Shown here: positions 10,253-21,946 of the stretch, piece by piece
Numbering within the stretch: position 1 is the stretch's first letter
How the letters are laid out: each line of letters starts with the position of its first letter
Assembly (NCBI GenBank): GCA_024734495.1
Contig: JALMQS010000030.1
Coordinates: 6,028,640 to 6,092,639 of the forward strand
From: Forficula auricularia
Lineage: Eukaryota > Arthropoda > Insecta > Dermaptera > Forficulidae
DNA: 64,000 nt
Reading direction: 5' to 3'
Notes under the pieces: model-generated
What the model was told of the DNA's origin: nothing
What the model saw: the letters and a program-made list of their open reading frames with translations, nothing else
Databases searched by the model: none
Translations under genes and position numbers: made by a program

Positions 10253-11857
10253 TTATAAAAAAATAATTTTTAAGAAAAAAATAAAAACCGACTTCAAAAA
10301 ATTAAATGCAACAAATAAAATACACTAAAAGGTATAAAATAATTATTATCTTATTTAGTTACAACTAAACGACGAAATATTAACATGAAATTACTTTTTG
10401 AAGTCGGTGCCAAACTAACTATACCTATAAGCGAGCATACCCTCCAAACGTACTAAGTAAGATCCGTCGAGTGCGATTCATAAAAGGTATATGTTTGGCA
10501 CCAACTTCAAAAACTAATTTCATGTTAATATTTCGTCGTTTAGTTGTAACTAAATAAGATAATAATTATTTTATACCTTTTAGTGTATTTTATTTGTTGC
10601 ATTTAATTTTTTGAAGTCGGTTTTTATTTTTTTCTTAAAAATTATTTTTATTTTTCTCTTTTTAGTGATGTTATTAATAGAGATCATATCATCAGAACTT
10701 GACCAAATTAATATGACACCATCCCTAAGACACCCCTTTCGGATGAAAAAAGAACCATCGAAATCGGTTCATAAACAAAGGAGGTTAGGTCTAAACAAAC
10801 CTAATAAAAAAGGTCTAATACCTATGAAAAAAATACGAAAAAAAAATGGGACCAATCGGAAGCTAGACTGGACCCAATGCAAAAAAAATTTTCAAAATCG
10901 GTTGAGAATTGGTGGAGATATGAGGTAACATAGGCACAAAAAAAAAAAAAAAAAAAAAAAATTCAATCGAATAGAGAACCTCCTCCTTTTTTGAAGTCGG
11001 TTAAAAATGACAAACAGTCACGAACCCCCTTAAGGTGTATAGAGTATTTTATATTTCATTTTTTTGCTCTTGATTTTCTTTTAAATGGAACTCCAAGATT
11101 GTTCCTCGGAATTCTTTTTAACCGACTTCAAAAAAGGAGGAGGTTCTCTATTCGACTGAATTTTTTTTTTTTTTTTGTGCCTATGTTACCTCATATCTCC
11201 GCCAATTGTCAACCGATTTTGAAAATTTTTTTTGCATTGGGTCCAGTCTAGCTTCCGATTGGTCCCGTTTTTTTTCGATTTTTTTCCATAGGTATTAGAC
11301 CTTTTTTATTAGGTTTGTTTATGACCTAACCTCTTTGTTTATGAACCGATTTCGATGGTTCTTTTTATCGAAAGGAGTGTCTTAGGGATGGTGTCATATT
11401 AATTTGGTCAAGTTCTGATGATATGATCACTATTAATAACATCACTAAAGAAGAAAAATAAAAATAATTTTTAAGAAAAAAATAAAAACCGACTTCAAAA
11501 ATTAAATGCAACAAATAAAAAATACACTAAAAGGTATAAAATAATTATTATCTTATTTAGTTACAACTAAACGACGAAATATTAACATGAAATTACTTTT
11601 TTGAAGTTGGTGCCAAACATATACCTTTTATGAATCGCACTCGACGGATCTTACTTAGTACGTTTGGCGGGTACGCTCGCTTATAGGTATAGTTTGTTTG
11701 GCACCGACTTCAAAAAGTAATTTCATGTTAATATTTCGTCGTTTAGTTGTAACTAAATAAGATAATAATTATTTTATACCTTTTAGTGTATTTTATTTGT
11801 TGCATTTAATTTTTGAAGTCGGTTTTTATTTTTTTCTTAAAAATTATTTTTTATTTT
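10253..11857. repeat. 1.6-kb inverted repeat built from ACCGACTTC-family modules
   Basis: Two arms of about 740 bp (about 10253-11003 and 11115-11857) are inverted copies around a central spacer of about 110 bp. Each arm has two modules. The outer module is itself a palindrome of about 390 bp, bounded by aaaaaccgacttcaaaaa and tttttgaagtcggttttt, with a short unique centre (11628-11700 in the right arm). The inner module starts accgacttcaaaaaaggagg and runs through a Pro/Leu-codable stretch that is probably not translated. A third copy of both modules lies at 20709-21424. No transposase was seen. The family is unnamed here. Confidence 0.75.
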
Positions 11858-12358
11858 CAACATTTAAAGATACTACTTACTGTAAATAAAAATGATTTTA
11901 TTTTTTAAGAAGTAAAACGTTTAAATATGTAAAAAATAATAATAGATTTTTTTTAAAAAGGAGGCTTCTTTTCTATTATACTTTCTCTTTTTCTAATATG
12001 ATTAGCTTTGTTAATTACAACTCCATGATGGTAATGATGTTGGTGCCAAGTCTCGGCGAATTAATTGAACGCCCTGATTCCGGCTAATATATTAAAAATG
12101 AAACTTAATCATTTTGTTGCATTTCCTTGAATTTTTTATTTCAGTTCAAAATCATATTAAATAAATGTAAAAAAACGAAAAAAAAAATTTTTCTATTCTC
12201 TTGAAAAATGAAAGTAATATTTTATTTTTCTTTATATCCCTCCCATTTGTCCGATAAGTTTTTTTATCGACAGAAAAAAGTTACACTTTAGTTACTGAAA
12301 TTTAGAAAAATAACCTCCCCCTTCTTTGAAATCAATTTATACACTGGAATTAAAAAAA
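11858..12358. other. AT-rich spacer, no gene
   Basis: Nothing supportable beyond AT-rich sequence with short homopolymers between two foldback structures. Confidence 0.4.
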
Positions 12359-12372
12359 GTAAAGGGTTAATT

Positions 12373-13078
12373 GAAAAGTTTTTGTTTTGCCGAAAGTAGC
12401 AGAGTTGTTGATTCACAAAGAGAAACAAAGAGGCTGTCCTCTGCTTGATGCAAATAAACATACACACATATATATCGAGATGATATATCTGTATATATAT
12501 TATTTATTTGTTTGAGACTATAGCTTCGAAGACTAGTCTTCATCATCAGTCTTTTTTTAATAATAAATGTTTTTCATGGAGTCAATATCGTATGGATATT
12601 GAAAATTTGGTGTTCCTTCTTCACTGGTGGTCAGCTTAGAAAGGTTAGAACTTCTAAGCTGACCACCAGTGAAGAAGGAACATCAAATTATTTTATATAT
12701 TGTAATATTGAAAATTTGGTGTTCCTTCTTCACTGGTGGTCAGCTTAAAACTTCTAAGCTGACCACCAGTGAAGAAGGAACACCAAATTTTCAATATCCA
12801 TACGATATTGACTCCATGAAAAACATTTATAATCAAAAAGACTGATGATGAAGACCAAGTCTTCGAAACTATAGTCTCAAACAAATAAATAATATTATAT
12901 ATACAGATAAACCGAATGTTTTCTACATTTGATTCAATCACGAATCAACTGTAGGGAATTTTTGTCAAATATTGAATGGAAATAATATTTGAACTTATAT
13001 ATTTCTAACTATCATCTCGATATATATGTGTGTATGTTTATTTGCATCAAGCAGAGGACAACCTCTTTGTTTCTCTTT
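12373..13078. mobile_element. Foldback retroelement-like repeat with 14-bp target duplication and hammerhead-like motifs
   Basis: The direct repeat gtaaagggttaatt occurs at 12359-12372 and 13079-13092 and brackets the element. Inside, arms starting cacaaagagaaacaaagagg pair with cctctttgtttctctttgt at the other end. In the centre (12590-12800) two hairpins of about 45 bp each repeat the same arm (ggtgttccttcttcactgg and its complement). Each main arm carries a hammerhead-like motif: 12516-12549 (-) and 12842-12880 (+). The 14-bp target duplication suits retrotransposition. A short relative lies at 18926-19020. No coding capacity. Confidence 0.7.
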
Positions 13079-13429
13079 GTAAAGGGTTAATTTTGGCGGA
13101 CTAATTTGAACCCAAACCTACATATTCTCAAGCACGAACAAATAAAATAAATCGATGAATTTTTGGGCACTAGGGAACTCAATTTCAATTTTTATCTTTT
13201 AAGGCTATGGATTACTATCATCTAGAACTGACAAAGTCAAAGTGACTTTTACAATTTTTAGTAAAAGACCTCGAGAGAGAAATACAACACTTTAACTTAC
13301 ATTATTTTAAGTGAAAGTCATAATCAGGGTTTTATATAATTATACAGAAAAGTAAACAAAATAGTTACTATGTAGCGCCCTAATATAGCTTCGAAGCTAC
13401 ATGTATTAGGTATGTAGATCCATATATAT

Positions 13430-14285
13430 GTATATGTTGCAGTAAAAACTCGTTTACTAAATTATATAATTATAATACGATTCTAGAATGCTCTATGGTT
13501 GAGCTTAGGATAAAGAAAATAATGCAACAGGTATTTATAGGTGTATGGAATGTTTATCCTGACATAGAAATGTTTAAAATTCCGACTGGTCTCTCCCTAA
13601 GGACATATTCTCAATCATCTAAAAGGTTGTTGTTCATCCCAATTCAATTGCCTATTATAGAACGGGTTCTTACTAGTTATAACCCGTTTCACTGAATACC
13701 TTTGTGGCAACTAGAGTTTACTGATGTTGGTTGAGTTTGGTTCAAAGGTCTAGAATCTTCATTGTTGATCTTCCGCCTCATTTTGGGTGTTTATTTTCAA
13801 AAAATTTTAAACAAAAATATCAAAAATTACATTCTCTCAACAGTGGTTGAGCTTATGGGTCGCGAAGCATATTCTTTGGGTCGCGCAGAGTAGTTAAAAA
13901 ATATTTAAATATTTTACTACATTTACAAGGTCACCGTTGTAAAATTGTAGAAAACTTCTCAAGTATGAATTTAAAAAAAGGTAATGTAAAGATTTGGCTT
14001 TTTTTGGGTCGGGACATGAACATATTTCTCAAAATGTGGGTCGTAGCCTAAAAAGGTTAGAACTACTGCACTACAACTTTGCTTCTAATTTGACATTTTC
14101 GTTTAAAATTTTTTGAAAATAAACACCCGAAATGAGGCGGAAAATCAATAATGAAGATTCTAGACTTTTGAAGCAAACTCAACCAACATTAGTAAACTCA
14201 AGTTGCCACAAAGAAATTCAGTGAAACGCGTTTTAACTAGGAAGAACCCTTTCTTACTAAAAAACGGGGTTTTACTGCAACATCT
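13430..14285. repeat. Foldback repeat (type ending tttttactgcaacat) with internal hAT-like insertion
   Basis: The left part (gttgcagtaaaaac, aacgggttcttactagtt, cctcattttgggtgttta) is mirrored at 14080-14285 (taaacacccgaaatgagg, gttttactgcaac). A second copy of the family is at 50449-50818. Between the arms, about 13847-14073 looks like a hAT-type MITE: it starts cagtggttgagc, contains gggtcgcgaagc, and ends gggtcgtagcc...ggttagaactactg, but its target duplication is unclear. Confidence 0.55.
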
Positions 14286-15235
14286 ATACACATAAATATG
14301 TATAGTAATAATTCATTTTTTGTAAATATGTAATATGAACCATAAAAGGCAAAGAATAAATAAATAAATTATCAGGTTATTGCAAGGCTTTATCCGTAGT
14401 GATTAATTATTTAAAATTATCCCAAAAATGGTTACCATTTCTGAAGACATGAGGGAATCAATTTAAATTTTAATAACATTGCATTGCATTTGATCAGTGA
14501 TTGTGAAGTTTTGGAGGATTTGACATAAAATCTAAATTAGCAATTGATTCTAGTTTATTATTGGAAGAATAAATATTCTACTATACATTGCAGGCATTAA
14601 AAAAATAATTATAACGTTCTAACAAATGACATTTGCTTTTAAGATTTTTTTTAATTTTTCCGAATCATTTTTAGTCTGAAGGGACACGCAATACATAGTT
14701 TTCAATCAACAATCATAAGGTGTGGATTCACATAAAACCATGAAGAGGATTCGAAAAATATATCATACTAAAATTTTCGAAAATTTTACCGGAGAAAGAA
14801 GCGTTTTAATAATAATCATCGCCTGGAGATGCAACCTGCAATTTTACAGTTCTATTTGAATGCATACCCTACACTACCAGGCGGCGCTGACTTCAAATCA
14901 GCCTGGTGCAAATATTGCAACAGTACAGTATCTTAGACACGCCTTTACCAATTTTTTGTCTTTATCCTTTATGATCTTAAAATTTATTGATGATCCTAAG
15001 AGAACCGTTTCTTTTGTATATTTCAGCAAATTTTATAGCTGTGATTTTATTATATTAAACAAGAGTTTAATAGTCATCCAGCTTTTAATATTTCTTTTAT
15101 CTAAACATTTCCTCTGACGTTTCGGCTATTAGTTATAGCCATCTTAGGAGCTAATACCAATAATAATAATAAAAAAACACATGAGATTAGTCTCGTTCAA
15201 GTAACTACAATCAATTAAAGGAGTTTTAAAGGGTT
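14286..15235. other. AT-rich sequence, no gene
   Basis: A short open frame at 14860-15117 has no recognisable domain and no splice context. A hammerhead-like hairpin word set lies at 15116-15147 (-), ending in gacgtttcggc, but it has lost one base of the CTGANGA core. Otherwise nothing. Confidence 0.4.
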
Positions 15236-15960
15236 GTAGTGGTGTTTCACAAATAAAATTAAATTTAAAAAAAACTTTTAATAAAATTGAAGTAATTTTT
15301 GGAGACGGACTGATAAGTGAAATTGAGTGGATACCTGATGAGGCAGTCCAAAAAAGAAGAAGATAATTTATGCTATCTTTTTATTCATAAAACCGACGCT
15401 TCGGAGGTTATTCTCTCCTTCTTCAGGATTTTGAAAAGTCAGTAAAGGAAATCCAATGCAACATTCTCCTCTATATCCTGTCGCATTGGATTTCCTTCAC
15501 TGACTTTTCAAAACCCTGCAGAAGGAGGGAATATCCTCCGAAAAGTCAGTTTTATGAACTCACTTTTAATAAAATTTTTTGAGTTTTATTGAATACCTAC
15601 TTCGAGGGGTGAACCGCGATTGGAATTAGGTGTACACCGTCTTTGGAATTATTTGGAATTACTTTGGAATTCATTAGATAATCTATTGTCTTCTACTTGG
15701 AAATGAAAGTGGAAGTGGGATTAGGTGTACACAATTTTAGGTCTCGGTTGACCCCTCGACCTACTTTTACCTATATATATTTCGAGTTTTTGACCCATCA
15801 TCATACAAAACTTTTGTACAAACTCCTGATGATGGGCTAAAAACCAGAAATATACTAGTATATAGAGTAGGTATTTAATAAAACTCAAAAAATTTTATTT
15901 AAAATTTTTTTTAAATTTTTTTATTTTTATTTTATTGTGAAACACCACTACAACCTTAAA
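15236..15960. repeat. Nested foldback repeat with several hammerhead-like motifs
   Basis: The outer arms are ttgtagtggtgtttcaca at the left and tgtgaaacaccactacaac at the right. Inside is an inner foldback (15290-15580) sharing sequence with 44700-44882, whose two arms are tgacttttcaaaa...ccctg and its complement. A further short foldback follows at about 15775-15880. Hammerhead-like motifs sit at 15395-15426 (-), 15516-15548 (+) and about 15819-15850 (+). A hAT-type MITE (15603-15758) has inserted into it. No coding capacity. Confidence 0.6.
15603..15758. mobile_element. 156-bp hAT-type MITE, GAGGGGTGAACC family, copy 1
   Basis: Inverted ends cgaggggtgaaccgcg and cggttgacccctcg, with the 8-bp duplication acctactt on both sides (15595-15602, 15759-15766). 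Eight-base duplications are the hAT hallmark. Copies 2 and 3 are at 19571-19723 and 51320-51478. The interior contains the shared words ggaattaggtgtacac and attgtcttctacttg. Confidence 0.85.
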
Positions 15961-16431
15961 AAACTCTTTGGTTTAATATGTTTCACTATAAACCAACACC
16001 GCTTTCCCTAAATGTTACAATCAATTAATTATAGTACAGTCATTTTTTTAATGCAATCGAATGCAAAAAGGGCCGCACTAGTAAAGAAGCAGCCCCTGTG
16101 GATCTCGAAAGACCCTTGCATTACCGAAGAGAAGGAAAAGTTGATTAAGTGAGGGGGTCGAGACGTAGGTGTTTATGCACTCGGGTTTTGAAGGTTTGAA
16201 GATTATAAGTGCTGGGAAAGATGGAGGCTGGGAGAGAATTTCAATTCCTTCAAGTCATGGGAATATACGTATTGGCGAATGAAGTGGTCCGGCACTTTTC
16301 TAATTTAACCGAGAAAGAGTGTTGGATCATCTACTCACCAGGAATTTGTCAATATTTATAAAAATTGATTGATACCAACTCATCAAAGAATAATATAAAC
16401 AATGTGTACAAGAAATATATAGGATACTAGT

Positions 16432-17325
16432 TGCAAGGCCCGCCTTCGGCGGCCCTCTTGCTAGCCAGGGGCACACCTCCTGTACCCCCAACCCACGAAC
16501 CCCACCCTCACACTCCACTTCCACCCAGCACACCTACCCCCCGCACCATGCACCCGTGCCCAACCCCCGCCCCACACCGCCACCCCAAAACTCCATCCCA
16601 CACCCCACCCACCTCGGACCCCCAACCTCACACCCCACTCCCACCCACCACACACCCCGAAACCCACCCCGCACCATGTACCAGTGCCCAACCCCCTCCC
16701 CCACACCACCACCTCAATACTCCATCCTGCATCCCACCCACCTCGGACCCCCACCCCCGTACTACTCCACTACGCCACTGGACCCTCACCTGAACCCTCC
16801 ACTCCACCAACCCTGCACCACCCCCACCCCCGCCCAGCACCCTGGACACCCCCCCCCCCCCCCGCACCTGCCCTCCGCACCTATTTTTTGCATTTCTAGC
16901 TCTCTAGAGGCCCACAGATTATGTATACAAAATTTGGTTGAGTTTGCTCCAAGGGCAAGAATTTACATATTTTTCACCCCCCCCCTCCCATTGGGTGGGT
17001 TTTTGAGGAATTTTTTTTAACAAAAGTTGTCAGCAATCACATCCCCTACAACTTTGCTCATCATAAAATTTGCCGTAGAGTTAATAGTTTAGGAGTTATT
17101 TGATAATTTTCATTCGTGCGCCCCCCCCCCCCCCAACCCCCTTTTGGGGTCAAAATATCAAAACGTTATATAGCTAAAAACGTAAGTTAGAAGACGTCTG
17201 ATACAAATATGAAATTTCATAATAATCCCTTCAACCGTTTTTACGTGAATCGTGAGCAACTTTTCGCGGAAACATAGAGACAGACATCCATACATACAGG
17301 ATATTTATAAAAAAGATATAATGAT
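16432..17325 (-). mobile_element. Helitron-like non-autonomous element
   Basis: Read on the minus strand, the element ends with a GC-rich hairpin (gggccgccgaaggcgggcc), about ten bases and CTAG followed by T. This is the standard Helitron 3' end. The opposite end (about 17250-17325) carries the gtatggatgtctgtctct and tcacgattcacgtaaaaac words shared with the repeat at 34440-34917. No replication-initiator or helicase domain is present. A GC-rich tandem block (16500-16880) lies inside. The 5' boundary is approximate. Confidence 0.55.
16500..16880. repeat. Pyrimidine/C-rich minisatellite, ~124-bp unit
   Basis: A C-rich stretch with about two and a half imperfect units. Recurring words are caccatg(c/t)acc, gtgcccaaccccc, actccatcc and cccacctcggaccc, spaced about 124 bp apart. 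It stands out sharply from the AT-rich surroundings. Several overlapping open frames on both strands encode only Pro/Gly/His-rich low-complexity sequence and are not considered genes. Confidence 0.7.
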
Positions 17326-17992
17326 ATTTACAAAAAGCTTTCACTCTAAGTCAAATGCAAAATGCGAGAGACTTGAAATGTTAATTAAATATAAGATAAT
17401 CATCAGTTGTTAGGTCATTAAAATAATAGGTATACATATGGTACATATATGTATAATATATAATTAATTATTCATTAATCATGTAGGTTAAATCAATCAC
17501 TAATTAGTACGTTTTTATATGATAAAATTATACAATTAAAATTTCTATTAAAATTAACTGTATTATTTATAAGAATATACATAGATTCCAAATCTGTCTA
17601 TTCCATAGATTATTTTCATAATGCAGAATTTTGATATTTTCGAAGTCAAATGTTTGGCATTCATTTGCTTGTGTGAATTTTTTTCTTTTTTAGTGTGAAT
17701 GTCAACCATTAGATAGTATCAGTACTCGATTGCTCTAGAATTGCTCTTTTTGCTTATTTCCAATTATAAATATTTAATTGATTTTAAATGATGAATACTC
17801 GAGACTACATTTCAAACGAGTCGAGACACGAATGGACTAGTTGAGACATGTTGTTGAATTAGTGTGCAAAAAAATGTTTTCTCGAATATTTCGAATTTAT
17901 TCATTTTATTCTGATGAAAAAATATCAATTAAGTAAAAAAAATTATTGATACCTATATAAGATACAAATTATTTTCATTTGGAATAAATGGT
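17326..17992. other. AT-rich sequence, no gene
   Basis: No supported gene, RNA or repeat boundary. Confidence 0.4.
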
Positions 17993-18795
17993 TTTAGTTA
18001 TACCTAATGAGCTGAAAATTGATACGCAAATATGTATTTTCACATTACAATGCGCCAAACTTTTATCTTATTCCTGTGAACGTTTCCTGGAAGTACAAAT
18101 TGTCAATCTTGAATGATTTTAGTTAGTGAGCTGAAAATTGGTACGCAAATATGTATTTTCGCATTACAATTCACCAATTTTTAATCTTTTACCTGAAAAC
18201 GTTTCCTGAAAGTACAAAATGCCAATCTTGAAAGGTTTTAGTTAATGAGCTGAAAATTGGTACTCAAATATGTATTTTCGCATTACAATTCACCAATTTT
18301 TAATCTTTTACCTGAAAACGTTTCCTGAAAGTACAAAATGCCAATCTTGAAAGGTTTTAGTTAATGAGCTGAAAATTAGTACTCAAATATGTATTTTCAA
18401 ATTACAATTCACCAAATTTTAATCTTATACCTGAAGACGTTTCCTGAAATTATAAAATGCCAATCTTGAATGATTTTAGTTAATGAACTGAAAATTGGTA
18501 CGCAACTCTGTTACAATGCACCAAATTTTAGCTATATATCTGAAAATCTTTTCCGAGAATATGAATTGTCAATATAGAATGGTTTTATTTAATAAGCTGA
18601 AACTTGGTACACAACTATGTATTTTTGCATTTTAATGCACTAAATTTTAGCTTTATATCTGAAAGCGTTTCCTGTGAGTATAAATTGTAAATCTTAAATA
18701 ATCTTATCTAATGAAACTTGATTCGAATCTATGTATTTTCACATTACACTGTACTAAATTTTAGCTTTATACCTGAAAACATTTCGCGAAAATAC
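17993..18795. repeat. Tandem array, about seven units of ~119 bp
   Basis: The word gagctgaaaattgg or a near copy recurs at about 18008, 18127, 18245, 18364, 18483, 18593 and 18710, spacing 110-119 bp. Each unit also has atgtattttcgcattaca, caccaatttttaatctt and cctgaaaacgtttcctg. The central units are nearly identical and the outer ones diverge, as expected of a satellite-like array grown by unequal exchange. A single related unit flanks the MITE at 62636-62921. Confidence 0.85.
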
Positions 18796-18925
18796 TAGTA
18801 TATACATTTTTTGCATGACTGTAATATTTTTCTTGGTTATTTTTAATATTGTATTGAACAGTAAAAAAAGATATGATTATAAAATGGACCGATGAAATAA
18901 ATTTATTTGATAAACCAAATTTATT

Positions 18926-19020
18926 CACAAAGAGACCCAAAGAGGTTGTCATCTGCTTGATCTCTTTGTTTCTCTTTATTATTCAACAACTCTGCTTCTT
19001 TCGGGAAAATAAAAACTGTT
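18926..19020. repeat. Short foldback derivative of the 12373 family
   Basis: Contains attcacaaagaga, aaagaggttgtcatctgc and then the reverse sense (ctctttgtttctcttt, caacaactctgcttc, gggaaaataaaaac) of the left end of the 12373-13078 element. It looks like an internally deleted copy. Confidence 0.5.
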
Positions 19021-19570
19021 ATTTATTAGTTGTTCTATTTGGAAATAAAAATGAAAAATTATTCATTTATTATGTTTAGAAAAATATGGTTATTTTAAAA
19101 AGTTCTAATTTGGATTGAATTTATTAAGAAACCAATAAATCTCCATTGATTATCTATTAATTATTGGAGTAAATTAATAAAAGAGTAACTCTAGTATTTT
19201 ATGATTTTGTGCAACGGTTGCATATCGAACTGGATTCTAAGATGATGGTCATCTCTGGATGATCAGAGCTGAGCCTCTCTTCGAACCTCAAAACGAAGTT
19301 TCATATTTTGTTGTTATAGAGTATGTATATTGAGATTAAATTCTGATTATATTTCTGTTGAAATTTGGAACCCACACTCTTAACGTATCTAAAAATAATT
19401 AATGATCCTTAAAATATTACTTTTGCGAATTTTACAACAGCCTTTCACTGAAATTTAGTATAGTTTTTTTTTTTTTTTTTTTTTTTTTGATAATTTAGTT
19501 TTAACCGTTTATATATTTAGAAAAAACTAAATTAAAATACCACATTATTACAATTACAAATATCCCAGTG
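19021..19570. other. AT-rich sequence with a long poly-T run, no gene
   Basis: No gene. A T-run of about 28 bases near 19461-19489 could be the poly(A) tail of a minus-strand retroposed copy, but no body can be recognised. Confidence 0.35.
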
Positions 19571-19723
19571 GTGAACCGCGATTGAAATTAAGTGTAAACG
19601 TCTTTGTAATTATGTGGAATTATTTTGTAATTTGCCCCCTAATCTATTGTCTTCTACTTGCAAATGAAAGTAGAAGTGGAAGTAGTTGTACACGATATTA
19701 GGTCGCGGTACACCCTTCGGAAA
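19571..19723. mobile_element. GAGGGGTGAACC-family MITE, copy 2 (diverged)
   Basis: Same internal words as the copies at 15603 and 51320 (gtggtgaaccgcgattg, attgtcttctacttg, gtacacgatattagg) and a right end cgcggtacacccttcgg. The flanking duplication is only approximate (aaatatc), so this copy is older. Confidence 0.7.
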
Positions 19724-20447
19724 TATCTATTTGATGTATATTAGAAATAAAATTAAATAAATCACTAGGCTGGTGTATGACAAAGACATTTGCTGTCACG
19801 CCAGATTTTCCTTTCTACTGCTGGATTTGTTTTTTGTAGTTAAAATTCTAGTTCATCCAACTGTTTTGATAAAAATTAATCCAAGTAAAATTCCATAGAA
19901 AGAGAATGATGGATGGATTTTTTTAGAAAATACGACATTTTAGAGGAGACAGTCCGTGAAATAAATTTCCTAATTGAATCATTTATTTTTAATATGAATA
20001 ATTAAAATTCTAGTTCATCCAACTGTTTTGATAAATAGTCCTCTAACACGTTATTCATATTTCAATAATAAATTTCACTTTCATTTTATACAAAGATAGA
20101 TACTGATCAATGGTGATTTTCTCTTCACATAATTGATTAATTAGAAGCTGAAATTTAAAAGAATCAAAATAAAATTTTGAAAATGATTAGTGTGTGATTA
20201 TTTTTTGAATTTTTTTACTCAGTTACTTTTATTGTTTTTCTGCAACAAGTCTGAGTCCAGACCAGTTTGTCTATCGTTCAATCAAACCACCGGATAACGT
20301 TGACAATCATCTAAATTAGCTACCGGCTGATTTTAGTTCAAGTACCTTAAGTTAGATCCCAAAATTGCGTCAACATGATATCTACAATATTTTGAAGAAC
20401 CCATAGTCAAGTTTACCTGAGTTATACTAACCAACCCTAAGGGCAAG
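19724..20447. other. AT-rich sequence, no gene
   Basis: The words taaaattctagttcatccaa and ctgttttgataaa occur twice (about 19840-19870 and 20005-20035), a small local duplication. No gene seen. Confidence 0.4.
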
Positions 20448-20530
20448 TTGTATGTCAGTTGGCAAACCCTTTTTAAAAGTTGGCAAAGGGTAAAACCTTA
20501 AAATTCACCTTGTGCCTAGTGGGATGGCCA
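20448..20530. mobile_element. Half of a GGGCCAGTTGTATGTC-family palindromic MITE
   Basis: Matches the left arm of the palindromes at 61496, 61839 and 63448 (agttgtatgtcagttgg, gggtaaaaccttaaaattc, gatggccaatcagatg), but the right arm is missing, so only a half copy remains. Confidence 0.6.
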
Positions 20531-20708
20531 ATCAGATGAAAGTGCGTGTCGTCTGATTTCAGTTTTATACTTGGCTTATTTGAATAAGCGAAAAATCGCT
20601 AAGTAAAACACTGAAAAATAGTAATTATTTTAATTTATTTCGTAGCAAGTTTTATCTGATGCTTTTTGCATTGGCATGACACATGGCATGTATTTTAGAT
20701 GTCTATTT

Positions 20709-21424
20709 TTAACCGACTTCAAAAAAGGAGGAGGTTCTCTATTCGACTGAATTTTTTTTTTTGTGCCTATGTTACCTCATATCTCCGCCAATTGTGAACC
20801 GATTTTGAAAAAAAATTTGCATTGGGTTCAGTCTTCCGATTGGTCCCATTTTTTCATAGGTATTAGACTTTTTTTGTTAGGTTTGTTCAGGCCTAACTTC
20901 TTTGTTTATGAACCGATTTCGATGATTCTTTTTTTATTGGAAAGGGGGTATCTTAAGGATGGTGCCATATTAATTTGGTCAAGTTCTGATGATATGATCA
21001 CTATTAATAACATCACTAAAAAGAGAAAAATAAAAATAATTTTTTAAGAAAAAATAAAACCGACTTCAAAAAAATTAAATGCAACAAATAAAATACACTA
21101 AAAGATATAAAATAATTATTAACTTATTTAGCTACAGTTAAACTACGAAATATTAACATGAAATTACTTTTTGTAGTCGGTGCCAAACAAACTATACCTA
21201 TAAGCGAGCGTACCCACCAAACGTACTAAGTAAGATCCGTCGAGTGCGATTCATAAAAAGTATATGTTTGGCACCGACTTCAAAAAGTAATTTCATGTTA
21301 ATATTTCGTAGTTTATTTGTAACTAAATAAGTTAATAATTATTTTATATCTTTTAGTGTATTTTATTTGTTGCATTTAATTTTTTTGAAGTCGGTTTTAT
21401 TTTTTTCTTAAAAATTATTTTTAT
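20709..21424. repeat. ACCGACTTC-family repeat, third copy
   Basis: Inner module at 20709-21050 (starting aaccgacttcaaaaaagg) followed by the palindromic outer module at about 21035-21424, with the same arms (aaatgcaacaaataaaatac and complement) and the same unique centre (actatacctataagcgagc) as at 10253-11857. It corresponds to one arm of that larger inverted repeat. Confidence 0.75.
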
Positions 21425-21946
21425 TTTTTTCTAGTGGCTGAACGAAATGTGGTAGAATTTTTCGCATATATATTAGGTTGTTTTAAAAGTTTTGTCCGTT
21501 TTTATGAATCTACTTTTAAACTGTAATATCTCAGTGAATATTTATTCAATTTAATCGAAATAAGCGCCATTTGAATATTTTAAATGAGAAATTAATTCTG
21601 AAAAAAAGGAAAAAAAATTATTTTCCAATTTCACCAAGGGTTGATTTTCGAGGTGAGAGAATCTTCCAGAACATTATCTGGCTACAAAAGTCTCACAAAC
21701 AAAAAAAAAAAAAAAAAAAAAGAATGACAGGAAAATGAAATAATATCTGCTTGTTGTTTCGGGATCTAATTTTGAATCCTCTTTACTATATAATTATATC
21801 TTATTTGTGGACAAGATGGGTGATTTAATCTGAAAAGCCTTCATTAATCTTGCCACCAAATGATGATATAATTTTTATTTGTCAAATTTTTTCTCAAGAG
21901 AAAAGATCCAAGTGAGAAAACTTATTTTAATTAACTTTTTTCATAT
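21425..21946. other. AT-rich sequence, possible mariner end
   Basis: The word ttaggttgttttaaaagttttgtcc (split as ttaggttgtttt and aaaagttttgtcc) at about 21474-21500 resembles a mariner terminal repeat, but no partner end was found. An A-run lies near 21700-21721. No gene. Confidence 0.35.

Noticed and set aside
10611..11251. Open frames of 86-105 codons in the ACCGACTTC repeat
   Set aside because: The same words occur in inverted copies and in the copy at 20763-21047 with frame-breaking indels, so the frames are chance openings in a repeat.
16431..17020. Overlapping long open frames on both strands in the C-rich block
   Set aside because: They encode only Pro/His/Thr or Gly/Val/Trp low-complexity sequence produced by a C-rich tandem repeat; there is no domain, no start context and no splice sites.
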